From: Wocania ichthyoenteri Th78
GTDB taxonomy: Bacteria > Bacteroidota > Bacteroidia > Flavobacteriales > Flavobacteriaceae
Assembly: GCF_000789235.1 (NCBI RefSeq)
Contig: NZ_KN525716.1
Span: 1,256,501 to 1,320,500, forward strand
DNA length: 64,000 bases
Reading direction: 5' to 3'
Shown: piece after piece, positions 9,801 through 18,248 of the stretch
Layout of the letters: each line of letters starts with the position of its first letter
Position numbering within the stretch: position 1 is the stretch's first letter
Made by a program: the position numbers and the translations under genes
Notes under the pieces: model-generated
Database searches by the model: none
What the model saw: the letters and a program-made list of their open reading frames with translations, nothing else
What the model was told of the DNA's origin: nothing

Positions 9801-9999
9801 ATGCTTTAATGGCATACTTACCATCAAAATCTGTTTGTGCTCCTCTTGTTGTTCCTTTTACTATTACGCTTACTCCAGGTAATGGTAAACCATCTACAGA
9901 TGATGTTACTTCTCCTGAAATAGATTTCTCTTGTGCATTAGAGAATTGAATTGAAAACGCCATTATTAGCGTTAACAACCATGTCAACTTTAATTTCAT
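6877..9999 (-). CDS. SusC/RagA-family TonB-dependent outer-membrane transporter
   Basis: This 1040-residue protein has a signal peptide (to about residue 22), an N-terminal carboxypeptidase-regulatory-like beta-sandwich (SISGEVTSSVDGLPLPGVSV, about 27-100), and a TonB-box-like segment EVVVVAYGTQ. The plug domain contains the SusC signature (IRIRGFGSINADASPLIVLD; SVLKDASSTSLYGSRGANGV). A long beta-barrel follows, ending in GAVLQF. It imports substrate captured by the SusD partner encoded directly downstream, using energy from a TonB-ExbB-ExbD complex such as the one at 41033-43087. It is slightly longer than average for the family and appears intact. Confidence 0.95.
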   Translation of the reverse strand: MKLKLTWLLTLIMAFSIQFSNAQEKSISGEVTSSVDGLPLPGVSVIVKGTTRGAQTDFDGKYAIKASAGEVLVFSFVGMKDAQATIGASNTVNMSLQEDIAALDEVVVVAYGTQTKQSIVGSVGIVSSETIGNQQVTSPLRAIQGTVPGVNIISAGGQPGNNPAIRIRGFGSINADASPLIVLDGAAFNGNLNTVSQDQIESISVLKDASSTSLYGSRGANGVIVITTKKGRKNSAPKVTVRSQIGLSNPTVGLHDLIDADDTFRYTWEAMRNTNQYVLGQSPTDAAQNASNGLVDRLGYNPYNVANPVDANGNLTSATKLWETDWEDEIIRRDALRVNHNISLSGGSERSTYFMSFDYLNEEGPVIKSDFERISARVNLESQVNDWFKVGFNTSFSRSDSGNPDQTSGSVNQVISSIYGYSSIYPIYARDANGALLRDITGNKFYDLGNGAVVGQSVNAIRPVRGGENILSSINFGKENRRRTNYLGNAFAEFKLFEGLTFKTNLSYENYLFDSFSFDDDLFGFAAGIGGRVDQDRDITTTLNAIQSLNYNTSFGNHNVNVDLITEAYTYELDELGAQGTGFLPNVQTLDGSTVPESVTGNTTMERLNSYMARLAYNFSQKYYLEGAFRRDGSTRFSENTRWGDFFSVGGSWVVSNEGFLEDNNTINYLKFRGSYGELGNNRGIGFFPYQALFTLGWNNEGNTGVLLDGVADPFIAWEKTASSNVGVDFELFNGVLAGSVDYYSKESVDLIYDKPLPRSAGTDKITTNIGAIKNYGWEVSLRSTIAATDDFTWTAGLNFSLDKNEITELTTDEFINGSKLWKVGNSLYDFYIDEWAGVDPADGYGMWYMDILDTEGNVTGRTTTKVKADATQYELGSALPDVLGGLTTYFKYKNFDLSILANFSFGGKLLDTDYSGLINTFESAGGSNHPDVVNRWQQPGDITDYPLLLASNNDFAGRSSRFLFDNDYVRLKSLTFGYNLPASAMEKIGFSSIRLFIQADNILTWQSHKGIEPEQSFAGTTNNRSPLSKTFTTGAVLQF

Positions 10000-10255
10000 A
10001 TAACAATTATTTTGAGTTAGTCAACCACAAACATCTTAATAATATATTAAATAAACAAAGAAATACCTTAAAAAAATGTTAATGAAAGCAATAATTAACA
10101 TTTATCATAATGAACATTTATCAAAAAAAAGACTTTTAAATAAATATAACATCAAAAAAAGCAATAAAAAATATGAATTTAACAACAAGAGGCGCCTTTT
10201 TTATAAAAAAACAAATAAATATATTATGTATGCATAATAAATACTTGTAAAATTA

Positions 10256-10263
10256 TAGATTTG
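10256..10263 (+). promoter_or_regulatory. Promoter -7 box of rnhB
   Basis: TAGATTTG exactly matches TAnnTTTG, 17 bp before the rnhB start. The rest of the 281-bp divergent gap to the SusC gene is very AT-rich, with a GGCGCC palindrome followed by a T-run near 10190-10201. No clear SusC promoter could be picked out. Confidence 0.45.
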
Positions 10264-10280
10264 AAAATATTTACACCAAA

Positions 10281-10880
10281 ATGCTATTAAACAATTATTC
10301 AAATGAAGTGTTAGAATGCGGAACCGACGAAGCCGGTCGTGGCTGTCTTGCTGGTCCTGTAACCGCTGCCGCTGTTATACTTCCCATAGATTTTTCGAAT
10401 CAATTTTTAAATGATTCAAAGCTACTTAGTGAAAAAAAAAGAGACCTTTTAAAGCCTATTATAGAAGCTGATGCCTTAACTTTTGGTGTTACGCACATAT
10501 TTCAAGAAGATATTGATTCTATTAATATACTTAATGCTTCAATTTTAGCCATGCATAAATCAATCGATAAACTAAAGCCAATTCCCGAATTTATAATTGT
10601 TGATGGCAATAAATTTAACCCTTATAATAACATTCCCTTTAAAACAATTATAAAAGGTGATAGTAAATATTTAAGTATTGCTGCTGCCTCTGTTTTAGCA
10701 AAAACGTATCGTGATATTTATATGAATACAATTCATGAAGAGTTTCCCATGTACAATTGGAAACAAAATAAAGGCTACCCAACTAAAGAACATAGAGAGG
10801 CTATTAAAAAATATGGTATAACAAAATACCATAGAAAATCGTTTAGATTGTTACCCAAACAATTAAAATTAGAAATTTAA
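10281..10880 (+). CDS. rnhB: Ribonuclease HII
   Basis: RNase HII cleaves the RNA strand of RNA-DNA hybrids, including single ribonucleotides misincorporated in DNA. The 199-residue protein is full length. The metal-binding carboxylates are recognisable as Asp16 and Glu17 ([13 protein letters not shown]), Asp108 (IIVDGNKF) and Asp145 ([12 protein letters not shown]). The C-terminal [12 protein letters not shown] motif is also conserved in the family. It starts with ATG 17 bp after a -7 box and is followed by a separately promoted lipoprotein gene. Confidence 0.97.
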   Translation: MLLNNYSNEVLECGTDEAGRGCLAGPVTAAAVILPIDFSNQFLNDSKLLSEKKRDLLKPIIEADALTFGVTHIFQEDIDSINILNASILAMHKSIDKLKPIPEFIIVDGNKFNPYNNIPFKTIIKGDSKYLSIAAASVLAKTYRDIYMNTIHEEFPMYNWKQNKGYPTKEHREAIKKYGITKYHRKSFRLLPKQLKLEI

Positions 10881-10940
10881 TTTTCTAATAAATACTATTC
10901 GACTTTAATAAAAGTTTCTGTTTTTAAAATGAAAAATATG

Positions 10941-10948
10941 TAGGTTTG
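10941..10948 (+). promoter_or_regulatory. Promoter -7 box of the large lipoprotein gene
   Basis: TAGGTTTG exactly matches TAnnTTTG, 19 bp before the start at 10968. A -33 TTG at the right spacing is not evident. Confidence 0.4.
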
Positions 10949-10967
10949 TAAAAATTAATTCCATTCA

Positions 10968-13394
10968 ATGAGATTCTTTTGTTATACCCTCATATTATTA
11001 ACATTTAGTTGTACAAACCATAAAACAGCCCGAACCCAACTCATTCATTTTATTCCAGAAAATGCATCGGTAGTTTTAAAAACTTCTAATATTGAAAGTT
11101 TAAAAAGCGATATTCAAAATAATGATTTCGTTCAAAAACTATCAAAAACAAAAAATTACAACAATTTAGAAAATAAATTTGACCTTTTATCACTTTTACA
11201 TCCCGAAGGTGAACTATTGATTTGTTTTTCAAAAGAAGACAACGACAGCATTCAATATTCAATTATAACAAAATATCACACTTCATTATTTAAAACGGAT
11301 TCTTTAACAAATTACATTGAAGAAAAACTAACGTACAAAAACAAATCACTAACAAAATCTACACTAAATAATAACATTTTTTACAGCACTGTTATAGATA
11401 GCATCTTTTTTGCATCGTCTTCTAAAAAAATAATTGATGCTGTTTTTTTAAATGCGGATAGAAATATTGAATTAGAAAAAATTTATAACACCACAAATAA
11501 AGACGAATCGTTATCCATTATAATTAAAAATGAAAGTGAATTTATTAAATCGTTTTTTATTGAAGATTCTATTAATTTTGAAAATTTTTCAAATTATTTT
11601 GCTGTTGATGCCGATATTAGTCAAGATGAAATTTTAATTAATGGCATTACAAAATCAACCGATTCGTCAAAAAGCTTAATCAATATTTTTAAGAATACTA
11701 TTCCACAAGAAAATCAAATTCAAAACATAACACCTTCAAATAGTGATGGTTTTATGAGTTTTACTTTTAGTGATTTTAATGCTTTTGAAATCAACCTATC
11801 AAAATTCAACAAAAAAAATTCGATTGTTTCCACGACTCTTTTTGATAATATTGCTGAAATTGGTGTGATTTACGAAGCTAAAAAACATGCTGTAATTTTA
11901 AATTCTATTGACGTTATTGCGACCAAAGATGCTTTACTAAGCGAGCTAAATATTATTGACACTTACAGACAAATTGAAATTTTTGGTTTTAATAAATCTG
12001 ATTTATTTTCAAACACATTTTACCCCTTAATTACATTTAATAGCGCCACTAAATATTGTGTATTAGATAACTTTTTTGTGTTTGCTGAAAACTTAGAAAT
12101 GCTTCAAAATATTATTGCTAATTATCAAAATAAAACCACATTAAGCTCAACATCTTATTTTAAAACTATTAAAGCAAATTTAAGCGACGAATCTTCATTA
12201 CTAATGATTGTAAATCCATCTGTTTTAAAAACTATTTTAAATAAAAACCTTGAAGACAATTCAAATTACAACTTAAACAAATACAGTGCTTCGGCTTTAC
12301 AATTTATATACGACACCGATTTTGCACATGTAAACGGTATCATTAAAAAGGCAAAAACAAAAGGCTTCCAGAACTCTATTTCTGAAGTGTTTAATATTAA
12401 ATTAGATGCCGATTTATTAAACCAACCGCAGTTTGTTACAAACCACATTACAAAACAAAAAGAAATTGTTGTACAAGATGTAAACAACAGGTTGTATTTA
12501 ATTTCTAACAAAGGAAAAATTCTTTGGAAAAAACAATTACAAGGTGCAATTTTAGGTGATATTGAGCAAATTGATATTTATAAAAACGGTAGGCTTCAAC
12601 TCGCTTTTGCAACGCCAAATCGTGTTTATGTAATAGACAGAAACGGTAAAGATGTGGCACCTTTTCCTAAAAAATTTAACGATAAGATTACACAACCACT
12701 ATCAGTTTTTGATTATGATAAAAAGAAAAATTACAGGCTACTCGTTACTCAAAATAAAAAGGTATTTATGTACGATGTTAGTGCCCAAATTGTAAATGGG
12801 TTTACATTTAAATCTACCAATAAAACCATTCTTTCTCAACCCAAACATTTTAGAATGAGCGGTAAAGATTATTTAACTTTTAAAACCGAAAACAAACTTT
12901 ATATTTTAGACCGCACAGGAAAAACTAGAGTGACACCAAAAGCTTCAAATACTTTTTCAAATGAAGCTATTTACCTTTATAATAATAAGTTTACAACTAC
13001 AACAGATAATGGTAATTTAGTATCGATTGATACCAGAGGTAATACAGCAATTCAAAATTTAAATCTTTCAAATAATCATCATTTACAAACCACATCCAAA
13101 ACGCTTGTTACACAAACCGACAACAAGCTAACTATAAAAAACCGAACTATTGAACTTGATTTTGGTAATTATACAAACCCAACAATATTTTATTTAAATG
13201 ATAAAATTTATATATCTGTAACCGATTTGCAATCTCAAAAAGTATACCTCTACGATAGTCTAGCAAATCCTATATCAAATTTTCCCGTTTACGGAAATTC
13301 TTTAATCACTTTAGATAATATTGATAAAGACAAAAATCTTGAATTTGTTACAAAAGGCGATAGTAATTCTATTATTTTATATCAAATAAATTAA
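10968..13394 (+). CDS. Large lipoprotein of unknown function with propeller-like C-terminal half
   Basis: This 808-residue lipoprotein has lipobox TFSC (Cys15) after a short hydrophobic signal. The N-terminal half (about 20-470) has repeated patterns such as ENASVVLKTSNIESL. The C-terminal half (about 490-800) carries repeated blades of the type NNRLYLISNKGKILWKK, PNRVYVIDRNGKDVAPFP and ENKLYILDRTGKTR, suggesting a PQQ- or WD-like beta-propeller. I recognise no catalytic motif and no named family; similar proteins next to rnhB in relatives would make it a conserved flavobacterial gene. An envelope assembly or binding role would fit, but is inference. Confidence 0.75.
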   Translation: MRFFCYTLILLTFSCTNHKTARTQLIHFIPENASVVLKTSNIESLKSDIQNNDFVQKLSKTKNYNNLENKFDLLSLLHPEGELLICFSKEDNDSIQYSIITKYHTSLFKTDSLTNYIEEKLTYKNKSLTKSTLNNNIFYSTVIDSIFFASSSKKIIDAVFLNADRNIELEKIYNTTNKDESLSIIIKNESEFIKSFFIEDSINFENFSNYFAVDADISQDEILINGITKSTDSSKSLINIFKNTIPQENQIQNITPSNSDGFMSFTFSDFNAFEINLSKFNKKNSIVSTTLFDNIAEIGVIYEAKKHAVILNSIDVIATKDALLSELNIIDTYRQIEIFGFNKSDLFSNTFYPLITFNSATKYCVLDNFFVFAENLEMLQNIIANYQNKTTLSSTSYFKTIKANLSDESSLLMIVNPSVLKTILNKNLEDNSNYNLNKYSASALQFIYDTDFAHVNGIIKKAKTKGFQNSISEVFNIKLDADLLNQPQFVTNHITKQKEIVVQDVNNRLYLISNKGKILWKKQLQGAILGDIEQIDIYKNGRLQLAFATPNRVYVIDRNGKDVAPFPKKFNDKITQPLSVFDYDKKKNYRLLVTQNKKVFMYDVSAQIVNGFTFKSTNKTILSQPKHFRMSGKDYLTFKTENKLYILDRTGKTRVTPKASNTFSNEAIYLYNNKFTTTTDNGNLVSIDTRGNTAIQNLNLSNNHHLQTTSKTLVTQTDNKLTIKNRTIELDFGNYTNPTIFYLNDKIYISVTDLQSQKVYLYDSLANPISNFPVYGNSLITLDNIDKDKNLEFVTKGDSNSIILYQIN

Positions 13395-13421
13395 AAATAC
13401 TATTTAATACCAATTAAGGTT

Positions 13422-13450
13422 TTGCAATTGCAAACTAATTTTTATCTTTA
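13422..13450 (+). promoter_or_regulatory. Promoter of the OmpA-family gene
   Basis: A TTG -33 box (13422-13424) lies 18 bp before TATCTTTA (13443-13450), one base off the TAnnTTTG consensus. The start codon follows 26 bp later. Confidence 0.5.
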
Positions 13451-13476
13451 AGGCAGCTATTAATCAAATAATTACA

Positions 13477-15030
13477 ATGAAACTACCTAAAAATGCATTA
13501 CGCATTTCCCTTCTTGGGGTTGCTCTCTTGTTTTTTATATCGAATGCTTACGCACAAACTAAACAATTAAAACGTCCAAAAAATAAAGTTGGCATTTCTA
13601 GTGTCGATAATTTTGTAACTCAATCTTTCGATTTATACGATAAAGTATATAAATATGATGGCTACGCCGCTGCAGAAACACCTCTTGACGATGAAGATAT
13701 TGATGTTTTAGAAGATGCGCTAGATGACTTACAAGGTTTAAGTGAAAGTGCTCCAGATATTATAAGCGACATTGATGGCGCAAGTGTTTTTAAACAAGCT
13801 AAAGCAACTTTACATATCAACAAAGCCAAAAAAGCTTTAAAATATAGTATAAAAACTGCAAAAGAATTGCTTCTAGGACAACGCGAACGCGATAAAAAAG
13901 AAGAAGATTCAGGTGATGATAATTCCTCAAATGATGAAGAATCAAATGGTGTTTCAGAATCCTCCAATGAAAATGATGATACTGAGGAAGAAGTTTCTAA
14001 TATTTCAGACGATTTAAAGGTTTTTAGTAAGTTTGATTTTGTTCCAGGTGACAAAGTATTATTTTTTGATGATTTCTCACAAGATTTCATTGGCGATTTT
14101 CCTAGTAGATGGAACACCAATGCTTCAGGCGAAATAGTAAAAATTAATAAAGTAGAAGGCAATTGGTTTGAGTTGAAACCAGGTTACGGAATTTATTTTG
14201 TTCCTGATGTAAAGAGTCTCCCAGAAGATTATACCATAGAATTCGATTTACTAACACAGGGTTTAAGTAAACAAACCTCTTCGACTGCAAGGTTACATAT
14301 TATTTTAAGCGATAACAATAAGTTTAATGACGGCTCACAGCATTATGTTTCTACTTCGCTACCCTTTGGACAGTACGGTGCGTTTAATATTCGTGCAGTT
14401 AATTATTTTAATAGAGGTGGCGGCGATATTAATTCTACTATTAAAGCAGATATTCGTGACGAAGTAAAAAACCAACCGCACATTGCTATTTCGGTTACAA
14501 AAAATCGTTACAGGCTTTGGGTAAACGAAGTGAAATACGTTGACATTCCTAGGTTCATTCAAGAATTAAATGTTTTAAATTATATTAAATTTCACATCAA
14601 TAATTTAAAAGATGGAGAAGAACGTATATTTATTAATAACTTAAAAGTAGCAGAAGGTGGTGTAGATTTAAGACGCGAATTATTAAGTAAAGGAAAAATC
14701 TCTACCAATGGTATTTTGTTCGATTCTGGTTCAGATAACATTAAACCACAATCTTATGGTATTATTCGTCAGATTTCTCAAGTTTTAATGCAAGATGAAA
14801 GCATCAAATTAAATATTATTGGTCACACCGATTCTGATGGAAATGATGATGTTAATTTAAAACTATCAAAAAGCAGAGCAAATGCTGTAAAAGAAGCTTT
14901 AATTAAGGTTTATAAAATATCTGGTGATAGATTACAAACAGACGGCAAAGGTGACACCGAACCCGTAGATGATAATAATACAACCAGTGGAAAAGCCCAA
15001 AACAGACGTGTAGAATTTATAAAAATGTAA
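13477..15030 (+). CDS. OmpA-family envelope protein with acidic linker and jelly-roll-like domain
   Basis: This 517-residue exported protein (signal peptide cleaved near NAYA-Q at residue 27) has three parts. An N-terminal helical region ends in a highly acidic Asp/Glu/Ser stretch (about 145-180). A central beta-sandwich (about 195-400; LFFDDFSQDFIGDFPSRWN start) resembles concanavalin-like or LamG-like folds. The C-terminal OmpA domain (about 405-517) is recognisable from ILFDSGSDNIKP, IGHTDSDG, LSKSRANAV and NRRVEF, with the usual Asp and Arg that bind peptidoglycan diaminopimelate. It probably anchors the outer membrane to the cell wall. The next gene starts 5 bp downstream, so they form a small operon. 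Confidence 0.9.
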   Translation: MKLPKNALRISLLGVALLFFISNAYAQTKQLKRPKNKVGISSVDNFVTQSFDLYDKVYKYDGYAAAETPLDDEDIDVLEDALDDLQGLSESAPDIISDIDGASVFKQAKATLHINKAKKALKYSIKTAKELLLGQRERDKKEEDSGDDNSSNDEESNGVSESSNENDDTEEEVSNISDDLKVFSKFDFVPGDKVLFFDDFSQDFIGDFPSRWNTNASGEIVKINKVEGNWFELKPGYGIYFVPDVKSLPEDYTIEFDLLTQGLSKQTSSTARLHIILSDNNKFNDGSQHYVSTSLPFGQYGAFNIRAVNYFNRGGGDINSTIKADIRDEVKNQPHIAISVTKNRYRLWVNEVKYVDIPRFIQELNVLNYIKFHINNLKDGEERIFINNLKVAEGGVDLRRELLSKGKISTNGILFDSGSDNIKPQSYGIIRQISQVLMQDESIKLNIIGHTDSDGNDDVNLKLSKSRANAVKEALIKVYKISGDRLQTDGKGDTEPVDDNNTTSGKAQNRRVEFIKM

Positions 15031-15035
15031 CTATT

Positions 15036-15713
15036 ATGAAAACAAAAATCATAACTTTAATCTGCTTACTTTTTATTAGTTTCTCTTCATTTAGCCAAAA
15101 TACTTGTAGCACGTATTATCCTTTTGAGCAAGGTACTAAATTTGAAATTACAAGCTTTAATAAAAAAGGCAAAAAAGAGAGCGTGGTAAATTACGAGATA
15201 ACTACTATTGAAAACAATGTCGCTACAATAAAAACAAAAATATCTGATGACAAAGGCAAAGAAATAACCTCCACAGAATATAATGTAACTTGTAACGGTA
15301 ATAGTGTTTCCATTGATTTTAAATCTTTAATGAATCCTAATTTATTTAAACAATATAAAGATATGGAAATGGAAATGTCTGGCACTAATGTAGAGTTTCC
15401 TAATGATTTAAAAGTGGGACAAACCTTAAAAGATGCCAATTTAAAAATGACGATAAATATGAGTGGTATTAAAATGAATATGACTGTAGACATGCTTAAT
15501 AGAAAAGTAGATGCGAAAGAATCTGTAACCACAACCGCTGGAACATTTGATTGTTTTGCTTTAAGCTATAATACCGAAATGAAAATGGGCATGAAAATGA
15601 GCTTTACAATTAAAGAATGGATTGCTGAAGGTGTTGGTATTGTAAAGAGTGAAACTTATAATAAAAAAGGCAAACCCATGGGATATTCTGAACTTACAAG
15701 CATAAGTAAATAA
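15036..15713 (+). CDS. Small exported protein, TapB/DUF3108-like
   Basis: This 225-residue protein has a signal peptide (cleavage after SFS-Q near residue 21) and a beta-strand-rich mature part with repeated Met-rich strands (MEMEMSGT, MKMGMKMSFT). The pattern PFEQGTKFEITSFNKKGK ... TTTAGTFDCFALSY ... EWIAEGVGIVKSE resembles periplasmic DUF3108/TapB-type proteins, which are predicted lipocalin-like or LolA/VioE-like folds. The function is unknown. It is co-transcribed with the OmpA-family gene and followed by a clear terminator. A distant architectural similarity to the exported protein at 39011-39754 is visible. Confidence 0.7.
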   Translation: MKTKIITLICLLFISFSSFSQNTCSTYYPFEQGTKFEITSFNKKGKKESVVNYEITTIENNVATIKTKISDDKGKEITSTEYNVTCNGNSVSIDFKSLMNPNLFKQYKDMEMEMSGTNVEFPNDLKVGQTLKDANLKMTINMSGIKMNMTVDMLNRKVDAKESVTTTAGTFDCFALSYNTEMKMGMKMSFTIKEWIAEGVGIVKSETYNKKGKPMGYSELTSISK

Positions 15714-15758
15714 ATATTTAAAATATAACGATAACCAAATCTGAAGTCCTCAAATCTT

Positions 15759-15795
15759 GAACGTCAAAGTGTAAAGCTTTGGCGTTCTTTTTTAT
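15759..15795 (+). terminator. Intrinsic terminator after the OmpA/TapB-like pair
   Basis: An 11-bp stem with one G-U pair (15759-15769 with 15777-15787, loop TGTAAAG) is followed directly by a run of six or more T. It ends the 13477-15713 operon. Confidence 0.85.
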
Positions 15796-15843
15796 AATTA
15801 TTCCAACATATTTTAATAGTATTGCAGTCTTAATATTCTACAC

Positions 15844-16893
15844 ATGATTTCAAGAAAAAATGCCTCCATTTCAAAATTTATTATTCATAAAGTTGGTAAT
15901 AAATTTAACGATACAAAAAATGCGTTTTCAGATAAATTAGTCGATTTTGATGAAGCGAGTTACGATTTAATGCTCCCTTTTTTATTAAGACCTTTTGGAA
16001 GTTTAGTACAGAGTCATCGTTTTAATCATCACGCCAATATTGCTTTAAATGAAATTAATAGCTACGCCGCCCAAATATTTAATGAAGATGAAGCTTTTGT
16101 TGAAGTTTCAAAACATATCGTTACTCATCTATACGAACAATCAACCTCAGCACAAATAAAAACGGGTGATGTTTTAATTGTTATGTTTGAAGGTATAGAA
16201 TTTGGAGACATGACAACTAACGCCATTGGGATTTTTAAAATTGAAAATAAGGTAAACTTCTTTCAAACCTATTTAGAAAATAATAGCTACGATGTGTTGG
16301 TACAAAAAGGAATCAGCTCAAAAAAAATAGATAAAGGTTGTTTAATTTTAAATCAGAACGATACCGAAGGCAACATTGTTTTAAGTGTAGACAATAATGG
16401 GTACGATGCGCAATATTGGACCAATCAGTTTTTAAACATTAAATATGCCGACGATGCCAACAACCACACACAGCAATATATAGAACTATGCAAAGAGTTT
16501 TCTACTGAGGTTTTAAAAACTAGTTATGGCGCACAAAAACAAAACACATTTTTAGCAAAAACCATCGATTTTTTTAAAGAAAATGAAGTTGTAAACGTTG
16601 AGCGTTTTAAAGAAGAGCTTTTTGAAGAAGAAAAGCAGATAAGAGAATTTGAAGATTATAAAAAAGAATTTGAAGGCGAGCAAAACATTGTTATTAGAAA
16701 TCAGTTTGATGTTGCAGAAAAAGTAGTCACTAAAGAAAAAAGGAAGATAAAAACCGATATTAAGCTAGATACTAATATTCAAATAAAATTAGATATTGAT
16801 GCGCCCGATGCCTCTGCTGAATATCTAGAACGTGGTTACGACAATGAGAAAAAAATGCATTTTTATAAAGTGTTTTTTAATGCTGAAGCATAA
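15844..16893 (+). CDS. Nucleoid-associated protein (NdpA/YejK family)
   Basis: This 349-residue cytosolic protein has no signal peptide. The start (ISKFIIHKVGNKFND), the central stretch GDVLIVMFEGIEFGDMTTNAIGIFKIENK and the later IKYADDANNHTQQYI and KEFSTEVL segments match the nucleoid-associated NdpA/YejK family. These proteins are found bound to chromosomal DNA; the precise role is poorly defined. The C-terminal third is charged and probably helical (FEEEKQIREFEDYKKEFEGEQ), with a Lys-rich patch. It is monocistronic, lying after a terminator. Confidence 0.85.
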   Translation: MISRKNASISKFIIHKVGNKFNDTKNAFSDKLVDFDEASYDLMLPFLLRPFGSLVQSHRFNHHANIALNEINSYAAQIFNEDEAFVEVSKHIVTHLYEQSTSAQIKTGDVLIVMFEGIEFGDMTTNAIGIFKIENKVNFFQTYLENNSYDVLVQKGISSKKIDKGCLILNQNDTEGNIVLSVDNNGYDAQYWTNQFLNIKYADDANNHTQQYIELCKEFSTEVLKTSYGAQKQNTFLAKTIDFFKENEVVNVERFKEELFEEEKQIREFEDYKKEFEGEQNIVIRNQFDVAEKVVTKEKRKIKTDIKLDTNIQIKLDIDAPDASAEYLERGYDNEKKMHFYKVFFNAEA

Positions 16894-16959
16894 ATTAAAC
16901 TATTTTTATTTTTATCAGAAAAAACTCCTATTTTCGTACTTGAATAAAACATATTTCTT

Positions 16960-18204
16960 ATGCATAAAAAAATTAAAGTCTCTTTTCTTTTATTATTTGT
17001 TTTAATTATCACTATTAATAGTTATTCGCAGAATAATTTTGAAAAAGGATATTTCATTAGCAATCAAGGAAACAAAACAGAGTGTTTAATAAAAAACATG
17101 GGGTGGCTAAACAACCCCATGGAATTTGAATATAAAAATAATGAAAACTCAAAAACCCAAAAAGGTGATCTAAACAATGTGAAAGAATTTGCTATTTACA
17201 ACAGCTATTATTTCAAAAGATATACTGTTAAAATAGATTATTCAAATAACGACTTAAGAAATCTATCCAATAAACGAACTCCTGTTTTCAAAGAAGAAAA
17301 GTTGTTTTTAAAGTTAATATTTCAGGGAGAAGAAACAGCCCTTTATGAGTTTTCAAAGAATAGAATTTCTAGATATTTTTATGAAACGCCAATTGTACCA
17401 ATACAACAACTAATTTATAAACGCTATCTAACTAATGGCAATAAAATTTTAGAGAATAATAGATTTAGGCAACAACTGTGGACAACTTTAAAATGCGAAA
17501 ATATTACACTAAATAGTATTAAAAAAGTAAAATATTCTAGGGGAAATTTAATTGATTTTTTTGAAAATCATAATAATTGTAAAGGTTTTTCAAATCAAGA
17601 AATAGCCTCTAAAAAACCAAAAGAAATAATTAATGTTAATATAAGGCCAAGAATAAACAGCTCTTCTTTATCAATGGACAAAGGGAGCACTTTACTTACA
17701 TATGCTAGGAGTGTTGATTTTGGCAACAAAACTAGCTTTGGCCTAGGCATAGAGTTAGAATACATATTGCCGTTTAACAATAACAAATGGGGGCTTTTAA
17801 TTGAACCTAGTTATATAAGCTTTAAAGGAGAAAAAAGACTAGTATACAACTCAGGGTTTTCTGAAACAAACTTTATAGCAGACTTTAAATTATTAGAGCT
17901 TCCTTTAGGAATTAGACACTATCTTTTTTTAAATGATAATTCTAAAATATTTTTAAATGCAACTTATAATTTTAATTTAAATTTAAATTCATCTATCTAT
18001 GATGAAGAAAATAAATTTAGTAGTGAATTTAAAGCTAGCCCAAATCCAAATATTTCGTTTGGCTTAGGATATAATCATAAAAACACCTACTGTTTAGAGT
18101 TTAGGTTGGGTATCAAAAAAGAAGTTCTTAAATCTTCTCAATGGACGTCAGATTTAAATACTATCTCTATTATAATAGGATATAATTTATTTAATAAAAA
18201 ATAA
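16960..18204 (+). CDS. Exported protein with C-terminal beta-barrel, function unknown
   Basis: This 414-residue protein has a signal peptide (cleavage near NSYS-Q, residue 24). Residues about 25-210 start with FEKGYFISNQGNKTECLIKN, a pattern I associate with a recurring flavobacterial N-terminal domain of unknown role. Residues about 215-414 alternate polar and hydrophobic residues in strands (FGLGIELEYILPF, LLIEPSYISF, SFGLGYNHKN, TISIIIGYNLF), suggesting an 8-10-strand outer-membrane barrel. No ligand can be proposed. A TATTTTCG box just upstream may be its promoter. Confidence 0.65.
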   Translation: MHKKIKVSFLLLFVLIITINSYSQNNFEKGYFISNQGNKTECLIKNMGWLNNPMEFEYKNNENSKTQKGDLNNVKEFAIYNSYYFKRYTVKIDYSNNDLRNLSNKRTPVFKEEKLFLKLIFQGEETALYEFSKNRISRYFYETPIVPIQQLIYKRYLTNGNKILENNRFRQQLWTTLKCENITLNSIKKVKYSRGNLIDFFENHNNCKGFSNQEIASKKPKEIINVNIRPRINSSSLSMDKGSTLLTYARSVDFGNKTSFGLGIELEYILPFNNNKWGLLIEPSYISFKGEKRLVYNSGFSETNFIADFKLLELPLGIRHYLFLNDNSKIFLNATYNFNLNLNSSIYDEENKFSSEFKASPNPNISFGLGYNHKNTYCLEFRLGIKKEVLKSSQWTSDLNTISIIIGYNLFNKK

Positions 18205-18213
18205 GCTGTAACC

Positions 18214-18247
18214 AATTTAGTTTATAGCTACATCTATAAACTAATTT
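18214..18247. terminator. Bidirectional terminator between convergent genes
   Basis: A perfect 11-bp stem (18217-18227 with 18234-18244, loop CTACAT), extended by AA/TT pairs beyond a mismatch, lies between the convergent barrel gene and the SDR gene. It can serve both strands, although U-tracts are short. Confidence 0.6.
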
Positions 18248-18248
18248 C

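Noticed and set aside
13662-14162. 166-codon minus-strand frame, serine-rich
   Set aside because: It is the complement of the acidic Asp/Glu/Ser linker of the OmpA-family gene; no promoter or homologous character.
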